A DNA stretch of 7,869 nucleotides, from the NCBI GenBank assembly GCA_020853995.1, contig JADYXV010000341.1, positions 1 to 7,869 on the forward strand, given 5' to 3'. Both the position numbers and the translations under genes were made by a program. The notes beneath the pieces are model-generated. The model ran no database searches and was not told where the DNA came from. It saw only the letters and a list, made by a program, of their open reading frames with translations. Shown in pieces: positions 1 through 5,466 of the stretch (position 1 is the first letter of the stretch; every line of letters begins with the position of its first letter). This DNA comes from Novosphingobium sp. (GTDB lineage Bacteria > Pseudomonadota > Alphaproteobacteria > Sphingomonadales > Sphingomonadaceae).

Positions 1-585
1 AGCCTGCGCGGGCCGCGTTCGGGCATCATCCTGACCAACGATGAAGCGCTGGCCAAGAAATTCAACACTGCTGTGTTCCCCGGCCTGCAAGGCGGACCGC
101 TGGTCCACGTCATCGCCGCCAAGGCTGTCGCTTTTGGCGAAGCGCTGCGTCCTGAATTCAAAGCTTATGCGCACCAGATCGTCGCAAACGCCAAGGCTCT
201 GGCCGAAAGCCTGAAAGATGCAGGCCTCGGCATCGTATCAGGCGGAACCGACAACCATCTGATGCTGGTCGACCTGTCAGCCAAGGATGTCACCGGCAAG
301 GCAGCTGAAAAGGGCCTCGATCGCGCATGGCTCACTTGCAACAAGAACGGCGTGCCGTTTGACAAGCGTTCACCCTTCGTCACCTCGGGCATCCGCCTTG
401 GCACACCCGCTGGCACAACGCGCGGTTTCCGTGAGGAAGAGTTCCGGCAGATCGGCAAGTTGATCAGCGAAGTTGTCGATGGCCTTGCGCGCAATGGCGA
501 AGAAGGTGATGGTCAGGTGGAACAGCGGGTGCGCGATCGCGTTGCCGAACTGTGTGCACGCTTCCCAGTGTACCCGGAGCTATAA
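1..585 (+). CDS. glyA: Serine hydroxymethyltransferase, C-terminal 194 residues (5' truncated by the window edge)
   Basis: PLP-dependent cytosolic enzyme that converts serine and tetrahydrofolate to glycine and 5,10-methylene-tetrahydrofolate, the main source of one-carbon units for thymidylate, purines and methionine. The open frame enters from the left edge with SLRGPRSG, the segment directly after the PLP-binding lysine in this family (usually THK followed by TLRGPRGG), so the lysine codon should lie just outside the window. VFPGLQGGPL and HVIAAKAVAF follow, then SGIRLGTPAGTTRGF, whose Arg binds the substrate carboxylate. The family is usually about 430 residues, so a little under half is present. 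The frame is intact to TAA at 583-585. Four bases later the 68-residue membrane protein gene begins, so glyA appears to head or belong to the glyA, small protein, nrdR, trmJ operon. Identification is secure; the start is not visible. Confidence 0.97.
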   Translation, partial: SLRGPRSGIILTNDEALAKKFNTAVFPGLQGGPLVHVIAAKAVAFGEALRPEFKAYAHQIVANAKALAESLKDAGLGIVSGGTDNHLMLVDLSAKDVTGKAAEKGLDRAWLTCNKNGVPFDKRSPFVTSGIRLGTPAGTTRGFREEEFRQIGKLISEVVDGLARNGEEGDGQVEQRVRDRVAELCARFPVYPEL

Positions 586-589
586 TTCC

Positions 590-796
590 ATGAACGACAA
601 CAATGATCTCGCCGCCCGTGCCAAGGACGAAATCTCGGGCATGGCCAAACAGGGCATGGCCCATCCATCGACAAAGCCCGTTTTGGCCGGTGCCGCAATC
701 GGGGCGGTTGCGGGCGTGCTTCTGCCTGTCGTGTCCTTGCCGCTTGGCCTTGCCGTTGGCGCCGGTTTCGCCTTCTGGCAGCGAATCAAACGCTAA
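590..796 (+). CDS. Small glycine-rich membrane protein of unknown function (68 aa)
   Basis: I do not recognise a named family. The first 30 residues are polar and charged (MNDNNDLAARAKDEISGMAK and on). Residues about 31-64 are a continuous hydrophobic stretch rich in Gly, Ala and Val with Pro at 46 and 51, long enough for one long or two short membrane helices in a hairpin. The protein ends in a basic tail, WQRIKR. The small-residue spacing (GAAIGAVAG, GLAVGAG) resembles glycine-zipper helix packing. The frame stays open upstream to an ATG at 473 inside glyA, but the ATG at 590 is preferred: it follows the glyA stop by 4 nt, has GGAG at 575-578, and gives a sensible soluble N-terminus. Its TAA is 3 nt before nrdR. 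Such tight packing between two conserved genes argues that it is translated. The function is not inferable from the sequence; a membrane location is an inference. Confidence 0.8.
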   Translation: MNDNNDLAARAKDEISGMAKQGMAHPSTKPVLAGAAIGAVAGVLLPVVSLPLGLAVGAGFAFWQRIKR

Positions 797-799
797 CCG

Positions 800-1276
800 A
801 TGCGCTGCCCGTTCTGTGCCCATGACAACAGCCAGGTAAAAGACAGCCGGCCGAGCGAGGATAACACCTCGATCCGCCGGCGTCGGCAGTGCGAGGGTTG
901 CGGGGCGCGGTTCACCACGTTTGAACGCGTGCAATTGCGTGAAGTGCTTGTGGTGAAAAGCGGAGAGCGGCGTGAACCGTTTGACCGGTCAAAGATCGAA
1001 CAATCCGTTTCGCTCGCTTGCCGCAAACGCCCGGTGGCGCAAGAACGGCTCGACCAACTGGTCTCCGGCATCCAGCGCCAGATCGAAACAATGGGCGATG
1101 CCGAAGTGCCGTCCAAAGTTATCGGTGAAATGGTAATGGAAGGCTTACGCCAGCTTGATAGCGTCGCCTACATACGCTTTGCCAGCGTCTATCGCGATTT
1201 CACCGAAGCGCGCGACTTTGAAGAATTCGCCAGCAGCGTCAAAGAAGTAAGCGGCCTCGGGACAGGCGAGAAGTGA
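800..1276 (+). CDS. nrdR: Transcriptional repressor NrdR (158 aa)
   Basis: Zinc-ribbon/ATP-cone regulator that represses ribonucleotide reductase genes by binding paired NrdR boxes when its ATP-cone holds dATP and ATP. It begins directly with the zinc ribbon: Cys3 and Cys6 (MRCPFC) and Cys31 and Cys34 (CEGCGARFTTFER) form the metal site, with the basic run RRRRQ between them for DNA contact. The ATP-cone covers about residues 49-139 (VVKSGERREPFDRSKIEQSV to VAYIRFASVYRDF). Length is typical of the family (150-160). The start ATG lies 3 nt after the TAA of the membrane protein and has no strong Shine-Dalgarno, so translational coupling is likely. Its TGA overlaps the GTG start of trmJ by 4 nt. 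The position after glyA links one-carbon supply with dNTP control. No nrd gene and no clear NrdR box pair was seen in the window. Confidence 0.97.
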   Translation: MRCPFCAHDNSQVKDSRPSEDNTSIRRRRQCEGCGARFTTFERVQLREVLVVKSGERREPFDRSKIEQSVSLACRKRPVAQERLDQLVSGIQRQIETMGDAEVPSKVIGEMVMEGLRQLDSVAYIRFASVYRDFTEARDFEEFASSVKEVSGLGTGEK

Positions 1277-2046
1277 CCGCTCTCCAAAGCCGTCAGCCAG
1301 TCATTGTGCTGGTGCGCCCGCAATTGGGCGAAAACATCGGCAAGGCCGCCCGTGCGATGCTGAACTTCGGCTTGGTCGAATTGCGCCTCGTTACCCCGCG
1401 CGACGGTTGGCCCAATCCGTCGGCGGGGCCAGCAGCGGCCGGAGCCGATATCGTGCTCGAAAAGGCGCAGGTGTTTGAATCGCTGGCTGATGCCGTGGCC
1501 GATTGCGCCCACGTCTATGCAACGACCGTGCGCAAGCGCGGCGTAACCAAGCCGGTCCTTACCCCGGAAGAAGCGGCACGCGACATTATCATCGCGCCGG
1601 GGCGCAGCGCTTTCGTGTTCGGTCCTGAACGGTCCGGGCTGGAAACGGACGACGTCGCTTTGGCCCGCGCCATCATTACCGTTCCGATCAATCCCGAATT
1701 TGCTTCGCTCAATCTGGCGCAAGCGGTAATTTTGTGCGCCTATGAATGGTCAAAGCACGCTCGTAGCAGCGTTGATGGCAATGCAGACCTGGTACAGCCG
1801 ACGGTCGAGGACATCCTTCCCCCTGCCCCTCAGGAGGATTTTGAGGGCTTTTTTGACCAACTGTGCGCAATGCTAGAACCGCGCGGTTATTTTGAGCTTG
1901 AAAGCCGGGCTGTAACCACACGCCGAACATTGCGATCAGTTCTGACCAAGGCCGGGTGGAATCACTTGGAAGTGCGGACTTTGCGCGGAGTGCTTAGCGT
2001 ATTACGGCGCAGGCCCGGATCAAAACCGGGTGATCCTCGCGATTAG
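1273..2046 (+). CDS. trmJ: tRNA/rRNA 2'-O-methyltransferase, TrmJ type (SPOUT/TrmH family, 257 aa)
   Basis: SAM-dependent ribose 2'-O-methylase with a trefoil knot; the E. coli member modifies position 32 of tRNA anticodon loops. The SpoU domain spans about residues 8-160: motif 1 RPQLGENIGKAARAM with Asn21 and Arg27, motif 2 FVFGPERSGL (114-123), and motif 3 NPEFASLNLAQAV (140-152), which forms the knot and SAM site. The C-terminal extension (about 187-247, GYFELESR to EVRTLRGVLSVL) is the helical part seen in alphaproteobacterial TrmJ. The start is GTG at 1273 in the GTGA overlap with the nrdR stop; the next residues TALQSRQPVIVLVRP begin the first strand, so no upstream start is needed. 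A 6-bp inverted repeat (GGATCA at 2017-2022, TGATCC at 2031-2036) lies near the 3' end but has no T-run. The substrate could be tRNA or rRNA; the TrmJ subgroup is the best fit. Confidence 0.93.
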   Translation: MTALQSRQPVIVLVRPQLGENIGKAARAMLNFGLVELRLVTPRDGWPNPSAGPAAAGADIVLEKAQVFESLADAVADCAHVYATTVRKRGVTKPVLTPEEAARDIIIAPGRSAFVFGPERSGLETDDVALARAIITVPINPEFASLNLAQAVILCAYEWSKHARSSVDGNADLVQPTVEDILPPAPQEDFEGFFDQLCAMLEPRGYFELESRAVTTRRTLRSVLTKAGWNHLEVRTLRGVLSVLRRRPGSKPGDPRD

Positions 2047-2063
2047 GGGCCCGGGCTCTGGGC

Positions 2064-2351
2064 TTATCGGCTCTTGGCCTGATGGTTCAAGGCTGCCGAT
2101 GCATCGGCAAGCCGATCCCAAAAATCAACGACAAGGCTTACCGGCACGCCCAATTCAAAGGCTTTGCTGCGGATCGCACCTATACCTGCGCGCCGCTCAT
2201 CCTCGTCAAGCCATGCGCCTTCGCCAGACGTGCGCGCCAACGCAAAGCGCCGTGACAACAGCAACAGTATTTCCTGATCGATTGCAGCAATGTCGTCAGC
2301 GGCGCTATCCGGCAGCGCAGAGGTGTCTTGCTGGGGCGGCATTTCAAGCAT
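2064..2351 (-). CDS. Chorismate mutase-like protein, AroQ fold (95 aa), possibly lacking catalytic residues
   Basis: The pattern DDIAAIDQEILLLLSRRFALA (the Ile-x-x-Ile-Asp start and Leu-Leu-x-x-Arg-Arg end of helix 1), then RSKAFELGVP and a C-terminal helix LVVDFWDRLADAS, matches the all-helical AroQ chorismate mutase domain, which converts chorismate to prephenate for Phe and Tyr synthesis. Against E. coli P-protein CM recalled from memory, Arg28 is kept (Arg35) and Ser84 is probably kept (Ser85), but Arg11 aligns with Ala18, Lys39 with Ala or Gly, the Arg51-Glu52 pair with Glu-Arg, and Gln88 with Asn89. It may be inactive, regulatory or altered in specificity. Start is uncertain: ATG 2351 (used here), ATG 2342 with GGTAAG 9 nt upstream, or TTG 2372 (102 aa). 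It converges on trmJ with a 17-nt gap and is divergent from rpsD. The reading frame is confident; the activity is not. Confidence 0.8.
   Translation of the reverse strand: MLEMPPQQDTSALPDSAADDIAAIDQEILLLLSRRFALARTSGEGAWLDEDERRAGIGAIRSKAFELGVPVSLVVDFWDRLADASAALNHQAKSR
2094..2109. repeat. Perfect 16-bp palindrome inside the chorismate mutase-like gene
   Basis: TGCCGATGCATCGGCA equals its own reverse complement. It lies in the 3' part of the minus-strand gene and encodes part of LADASAA. It could be a protein-binding or restriction-type palindrome, but coding constraint on alternating GCC, GAT, GCA, TCG codons can also produce it by chance. Confidence 0.4.
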
Positions 2352-2383
2352 CTTACCAGTATAAACGCCCAATTCTTACCAAT
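2351..2383 (+). repeat. Direct repeat TCTTACCA(G/A)T, two copies 23 bp apart
   Basis: Copies at 2351-2360 (TCTTACCAGT) and 2374-2383 (TCTTACCAAT) match at 9 of 10 bases. On the minus strand each reads as ATTGGTAAGA or ACTGGTAAGA, and the pair flanks a TATACT box and the possible starts of the chorismate mutase-like gene. Spacing near two helical turns fits a dimeric operator. Alternatively each copy simply supplies a weak GGTAAG ribosome-binding site for a different start codon. Confidence 0.35.
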
Positions 2384-2388
2384 GTCTA
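2358..2388 (-). promoter_or_regulatory. Candidate minus-strand promoter for the chorismate mutase-like gene
   Basis: On the minus strand TAGACA (2383-2388, 5 of 6 to TTGACA) is followed after a long 19-nt spacer by TATACT (2358-2363, 5 of 6 to TATAAT). If used, transcription would begin at or very near the ATG at 2351, giving a nearly leaderless mRNA and excluding the TTG start at 2372. The long spacer keeps confidence low. Confidence 0.3.
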
Positions 2389-2400
2389 TGGCAGGTACCC

Positions 2401-2429
2401 TTGACATAGGCGGCATTCTCTGTTCTTGG
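2401..2429 (+). promoter_or_regulatory. Candidate promoter upstream of rpsD (TTGACA box)
   Basis: A perfect TTGACA at 2401-2406 sits 152 nt before the rpsD start in the divergent intergenic region. The hexamer 17 nt downstream (TCTTGG, 2424-2429) is a poor -10 by the E. coli standard, though alphaproteobacterial -10 boxes are often weak. If real, it gives rpsD a 5' leader of roughly 120 nt. Only the -35 element is convincing. Confidence 0.3.
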
Positions 2430-2471
2430 CCGCGCTTCGCAATTGGCCTCGCACTCCCGGTGAAGCGGTGG

Positions 2472-2501
2472 CCGCATTCTGCAAATGGCGGAATGGTGCG
2501 G
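2472..2501 (+). other. Possible stem-loop in the rpsD 5' leader
   Basis: CCGCATTC at 2472-2479 can pair with GAAT (2491-2494) and GCGG (2498-2501), leaving a 3-nt bulge on the 3' side and an 11-nt loop. It lies about 57 nt before the rpsD start. S4 in other bacteria represses its own operon by binding mRNA, so a structured leader is plausible, but this helix is short and nothing here matches the E. coli alpha-operon pseudoknot that I can recognise. Confidence 0.25.
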
Positions 2502-2558
2502 TTCCGGGACTAGAAACTTCGGCGCAGGGCTGAAGCATTGCAAATTGAAGGGTAGCGC

Positions 2559-3170
2559 ATGTCCAAGCGCAAGGCATCCAAGTATAAAATTGACCGTCGC
2601 CTCGGTGAAAACATCTGGGGTCGTCCAAAGTCGTCGGTAAACCGTCTTTCGTACGGTCCCGGTCAGCACGGCCAGCGCCGCAAGAGCAAGGTGTCGGACT
2701 TCGGCATCCAGCTGCGCGCCAAGCAGAAGCTGCGTGGCTATTACGGTGACGTGACCGAAAAGCAATTCAAGCGCACCTATCAGGAAGCGGCGAAGATGAA
2801 GGGCGATACCGGTCAGAACCTGATCGGCCTGCTCGAACAGCGCCTCGATATGGTCGTGTATCGCGCCAAGTTCGCACCAACCATCTTCTCGGCCCGTCAG
2901 GTTGTTTCGCACGGTCACATCTATGTGAACGGCGTGAAGTGCAACATCGCCTCGCGTCGCGTTCGCCCCGGTGACGTGATCAGCCTTGGCAAGAAGGCCA
3001 AGGAAATGGCCCTGATCGCCGAAGCGCAGACCCTGCCAGAGCGTGACGTTCCAGATTACGTTTCAACCGACGCTGACAAGGCAACCTTTACCCGCGTGCC
3101 AACGCTGGACGAAGTGCCTTATCCAGTGAAGATGGAACCAAACTTGGTCGTCGAATTCTATTCGCGCTAA
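2559..3170 (+). CDS. rpsD: Small ribosomal subunit protein uS4 (203 aa)
   Basis: Primary 16S rRNA-binding protein that nucleates assembly of the 30S body and helps translational accuracy. The N-terminal S4 region contains the alphaproteobacterial wording MSKRKASKYKIDRRLGENIW, YGPGQHGQRR and FGIQLRAKQKLRGYYG. The S4 RNA-binding domain covers about residues 93-155 (RLDMVVYRAKFAPTIFSARQ, then HGHIYVNG and RVRPGDVISL). It ends with the conserved EPNLVVEFYSR. Length fits the family (about 200-206). ATG 2559 has the ribosome-binding site GAAGGG at 2547-2552, 6 nt upstream. There is no ribosomal protein neighbour, as usual for rpsD in alphaproteobacteria, where it lies outside the alpha operon. It appears monocistronic: its own upstream region of about 190 nt and a strong terminator 16 nt after the TAA. 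Confidence 0.98.
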   Translation: MSKRKASKYKIDRRLGENIWGRPKSSVNRLSYGPGQHGQRRKSKVSDFGIQLRAKQKLRGYYGDVTEKQFKRTYQEAAKMKGDTGQNLIGLLEQRLDMVVYRAKFAPTIFSARQVVSHGHIYVNGVKCNIASRRVRPGDVISLGKKAKEMALIAEAQTLPERDVPDYVSTDADKATFTRVPTLDEVPYPVKMEPNLVVEFYSR

Positions 3171-3186
3171 GATTTCTCGTCTTACA

Positions 3187-3233
3187 ACAGATACGGAAAG
3201 GCGGGGTGCAAACTCCGCCTTTTTCGTATCTGT
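3187..3233 (+). terminator. Strong rho-independent terminator of rpsD
   Basis: ACAGATACG (3187-3195) pairs with CGTATCTGT (3225-3233). The inner stem AAAGGCGG pairs with CCGCCTTT, extended by G-U and G-C pairs around a TGCAAA loop. A T-run at 3220-3224 follows the GC-rich inner stem, giving the classic terminator core. With a G-U pair and one T bulge the whole hairpin is about 20 bp, unusually long. It starts 16 nt after the rpsD stop. Confidence 0.9.
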
Positions 3234-3247
3234 GAATGGCGTGTTGG

Positions 3248-3270
3248 ATTTTGTTTTTTATCGATAATTT
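3248..3270 (+). promoter_or_regulatory. AT-rich tract, possible promoter region of the 65-aa gene
   Basis: A T-rich run containing TATCGATA and GATAAT (3263-3268) stands out from the GC-rich surroundings, between the rpsD terminator and the next gene. GATAAT could be a -10 box, but no good -35 lies at the right distance, so this is a weak call based mostly on composition and position. Confidence 0.25.
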
Positions 3271-3316
3271 GCGACGGATTGTGGGAACCGCCAAGCCTGC
3301 GATCCATTATCCAGAC

Positions 3317-3514
3317 ATGTCGCATTATCGCTTTGTTACCCCGCATCGCACCGGCAAATGGTATCCGGATCTACTCACCGCCCAGCGTCAAGCCTTTGCC
3401 ATAGGCGCAGGCTTTCTCGATCCACGATCGGGAATGTTCTATCCTTACAAGGATTCGAAGCTGGAAGTGGGCTCACCCGATCTGGAAGACGACCCGCAAG
3501 GCATAGCAGCCTAA
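3317..3514 (+). CDS. Conserved-looking small protein of unknown function (65 aa)
   Basis: I do not recognise a family. The protein is soluble, with aromatic and basic residues in its first half (MSHYRFVTPHRTGKWYPDLL), a middle segment AFAIGAGFLDPRSGMFYPY, and an acidic tail (PDLEDDPQ). There is no signal peptide, membrane helix or Cys pair. The pattern of Gly, Pro and aromatic residues suggests a small beta-rich fold, which is inference. The frame is open upstream to 3236, but ATG 3317 is preferred because the upstream residues read through the AT-rich intergenic tract. No clear Shine-Dalgarno precedes it. It has its own slot after the rpsD terminator, and its TAA (3512-3514) interlocks with the stop codon of tgt on the other strand. 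It could be a false ORF, but composition and placement favour a real gene. Confidence 0.65.
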   Translation: MSHYRFVTPHRTGKWYPDLLTAQRQAFAIGAGFLDPRSGMFYPYKDSKLEVGSPDLEDDPQGIAA

Positions 3515-4635
3515 CGCGATAAATAGTTCCGGCGGAAGTCCGCAGCAAACGCCGAGAAGCGGCTCTCGGCAATCGCTGCGCGCATTCCGGCCATCAATTG
3601 CTGGTAAAACCACAAGTTGTGCTCTGTCAGCAGCATCGCGCCCAACATCTCGCCCGATTTGATCAGATGATTAAGGTAAGCGCGGCTGAACTTCGTGCAG
3701 GTCGGGCATGGGCAGCGTTCGTCCAGTGGCCCCATGTCCTCGGCGTGGCGCGCGTTGCGCATGTTAAGCGGCCCGTTCCACGTAAAGGCCTGCCCGTTGC
3801 GACCAGAGCGCGTGGGCAGCACGCAATCGAACATGTCAACGCCGCGCTCTACAGCCCCCACCAGGTCATCAGGTTTCCCCACGCCCATAAGATAGCGTGG
3901 ACGGTCTGCCGGTAGCTGCTGCGGCGCAAAATCGAGCGTGGCGAACAGTGCCTCCTGCCCCTCACCCACGGCGAGCCCGCCGATGGCATATCCATCAAAG
4001 CCGATATCCGTCAGGGCATCGGCACTGGCCTTGCGCAGGCCTTCGTCCAAAGCGCCTTGCTGGATGCCGAACAAGGCCGAGCGTTCCGCATGTTCGCCAC
4101 CTGAATCAAATCCGTCGCGGCTGCGCCTCGCCCAACGCATCGACATTTCCATCGATTTGGCGATTACGTCCCGCGGTTGGTCAGCGCGCGGGCATTCGTC
4201 AAAGCACATCACGATGTCCGAGCCCAACAAGCGCTGGATTTCCATCGAACGTTCCGGGCTGAGCATGTGGCGCGATCCATCCAGATGGCTGGCAAAGGTC
4301 ACGCCTTCTTCGGTGATCTTGCGCAAGTCCGACAAACTCATCACCTGATAGCCGCCGCTATCGGTCAGGATCGGGCGATCCCAGCCCATGAACTTGTGCA
4401 AACCGCCCAGTCGCGCCATCCGTTCTGCCCCCGGGCGCAGCATCAGATGATACGTGTTTCCAAGGATGATCTCCGCGCCCGCCGCACGCACATCCTCCAC
4501 TTTCATTGCCTTGACCGTGGCAGCGGTGCCCACCGGCATGAACGCAGGCGTACGAATGTCGCCGCGCTTCATGCGGATCGTACCGGTGCGGGCTTTGCCA
4601 TCAGTGGCGTGAATATCGAAGGCAAAACGGGTCAT
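3511..4635 (-). CDS. tgt: Queuine tRNA-ribosyltransferase (tRNA-guanine transglycosylase, 374 aa)
   Basis: Exchanges guanine 34 in the GUN anticodons of tRNA Asp, Asn, His and Tyr for preQ1, the step before QueA in queuosine synthesis. Visible landmarks: FMPVGTAATVKAM near the N-terminus; ILTDSGGYQVMSL with the general-base Asp92 and a Tyr96 as in Zymomonas Tgt; GIQQGAL; GGLAVGE; MGVGKPDDL; MFDCVLPTR with the nucleophile Asp270; and zinc ligands Cys308, Cys310, Cys313 (CPCPTC) and His339 (LLTEHN). All catalytic and metal residues are present. The frame is open to 4713, but ATG 4635 (MTRFAFDIHATDGKAR) matches the family N-terminus; ATG 4644 would add three residues, and neither has a strong ribosome-binding site. 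It is divergent from the TSUP transporter (60-nt gap) and convergent with the 65-aa gene, overlapping its stop by 4 nt. queA lies about 2 kb upstream on the same strand. Confidence 0.96.
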   Translation of the reverse strand: MTRFAFDIHATDGKARTGTIRMKRGDIRTPAFMPVGTAATVKAMKVEDVRAAGAEIILGNTYHLMLRPGAERMARLGGLHKFMGWDRPILTDSGGYQVMSLSDLRKITEEGVTFASHLDGSRHMLSPERSMEIQRLLGSDIVMCFDECPRADQPRDVIAKSMEMSMRWARRSRDGFDSGGEHAERSALFGIQQGALDEGLRKASADALTDIGFDGYAIGGLAVGEGQEALFATLDFAPQQLPADRPRYLMGVGKPDDLVGAVERGVDMFDCVLPTRSGRNGQAFTWNGPLNMRNARHAEDMGPLDERCPCPTCTKFSRAYLNHLIKSGEMLGAMLLTEHNLWFYQQLMAGMRAAIAESRFSAFAADFRRNYLSR

Positions 4636-4695
4636 GTGCTGCATGCTCGGCAAAAAGAGTTTGCGGCCCTTAAGCCTATTCGCCAAGGCGCGCAA

Positions 4696-5466
4696 ATGCT
4701 TGACCCTACGCAAATCGAACTGTGGCTTTACCCTGCACTCACGTGCGTTGCCGTGCTGTCCGGGTTTGTTGATGCGGTTGCAGGTGGTGGCGGTCTCATC
4801 ATGATGCCTATCCTACTGTCCACCAACCTTCCTCCGCACGTTGTATTGGGCACAAACAAGGTTCAATCGATGTGCGGGACGACCGTGGCGACATGGCGTT
4901 ATCACAAGGCCGGCCTGTTCAGCTTCCGCCAAAGCGCGCCACTGGCAGCAGTGGTATTTATCGGCGCACTGACGGGAACGCTTGCGATCCAGCGGCTTAG
5001 CACTGATGTGCTGAAGCTGGTTGTGCCGATCCTGCTGATCAGTGTGTCGCTCTATACCGTCTTGTCGCCCAATATGACCGACGAAGAACGCAAACCGTTG
5101 TTGAGTGAGAATGGTTACAAACCGGTTGCCGGCGGAATCGGGTTTTACGACGGATTTTTCGGACCGGGTGCTGGGCAGTTCTTTGCCACTACCCTGGTCG
5201 GATTCAGAGGCATTGGACTGACAAGGGCGACGGGCCTCACCAAATTTCTCAACGTCACCAGCAATGTCGCAAGCGTAATAGTCTTCACAATTGGTGGACA
5301 AGCCTTGTGGCTGCTAGGCCTTTGCATGGGCGCAGGCGCAATGACCGGCGCATGGATCGGCTCACACTTTGCCACCAAATTCGGTGCCAAAATGATCCGC
5401 CCATTGCTCGTTGTCGTCAGTCTGGGGCTTACCGGTCGGCTGATATGGGGCTGGTTTTCAGCTTAG
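4696..5466 (+). CDS. TSUP (TauE/SafE) family membrane transporter, YfcA-like (256 aa)
   Basis: Integral inner-membrane protein of the sulfite exporter TauE/SafE family (formerly DUF81), whose members move sulfite, sulfoacetate and other small organic anions. The two homologous halves are visible: the first with SGFVDAVAGGGGLIMMPIL (22-40) and LGTNKVQSMCGTTVATWRYH (51-70), the second with GGIGFYDGFFGPGAGQFFAT (146-165) and KFLNVTSNVASVIVF (183-197). About eight hydrophobic segments run to residue 255. FYDGFFGP and LNVTSN are close to E. coli YfcA as I recall it, so that subgroup is likely; the substrate is unknown. ATG 4696 has AAGG at 4685-4688, 7 nt upstream; longer in-frame starts lie antisense within tgt and are rejected. 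Its TAG overlaps the stop of the P450 gene on the other strand. No sulfur-metabolism gene is nearby to suggest sulfite as substrate. Confidence 0.92.
   Translation: MLDPTQIELWLYPALTCVAVLSGFVDAVAGGGGLIMMPILLSTNLPPHVVLGTNKVQSMCGTTVATWRYHKAGLFSFRQSAPLAAVVFIGALTGTLAIQRLSTDVLKLVVPILLISVSLYTVLSPNMTDEERKPLLSENGYKPVAGGIGFYDGFFGPGAGQFFATTLVGFRGIGLTRATGLTKFLNVTSNVASVIVFTIGGQALWLLGLCMGAGAMTGAWIGSHFATKFGAKMIRPLLVVVSLGLTGRLIWGWFSA

Noticed and set aside
464..934. 156-codon minus-strand ORF across glyA, the small protein gene and nrdR
   Set aside because: It spans three genes in the antisense direction with no protein-like features; a shadow of GC-rich coding DNA.
2012..2064. GC-rich inverted repeats (CCCGG/CCGGG, GGATCA/TGATCC, GGGCCC) at the trmJ and chorismate mutase-like junction as a terminator
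   Set aside because: Stems are 5-6 bp, partly inside coding sequence, and no T-run follows on either strand.
2030..2404. 124-codon + strand ORF opposite the chorismate mutase-like gene
   Set aside because: It overlaps trmJ, has an unnatural Arg/Gln/Pro-rich composition, and the minus-strand frame has a recognisable AroQ pattern.
2376..2918. 180-codon minus-strand ORF antisense to rpsD
   Set aside because: It is a shadow of the highly constrained rpsD reading frame and covers the rpsD leader; no family features.
4658..4686. Minus-strand TTGGCG, 17-nt spacer, CAAACT as a tgt promoter
   Set aside because: The spacing is right but the -10 matches only 3 of 6, and the -35 overlaps the ribosome-binding site of the transporter gene; not enough to call.
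4177..4695. N-terminal extension of the TSUP gene across tgt
   Set aside because: These residues are antisense to conserved tgt codons and look nothing like TSUP; ATG 4696 has a ribosome-binding site and gives the family N-terminus.
4636..4713. 26-residue N-terminal extension of Tgt
   Set aside because: It would overlap the start of the transporter gene, and Tgt proteins begin near FAFDIHATDG; ATG 4635 fits.
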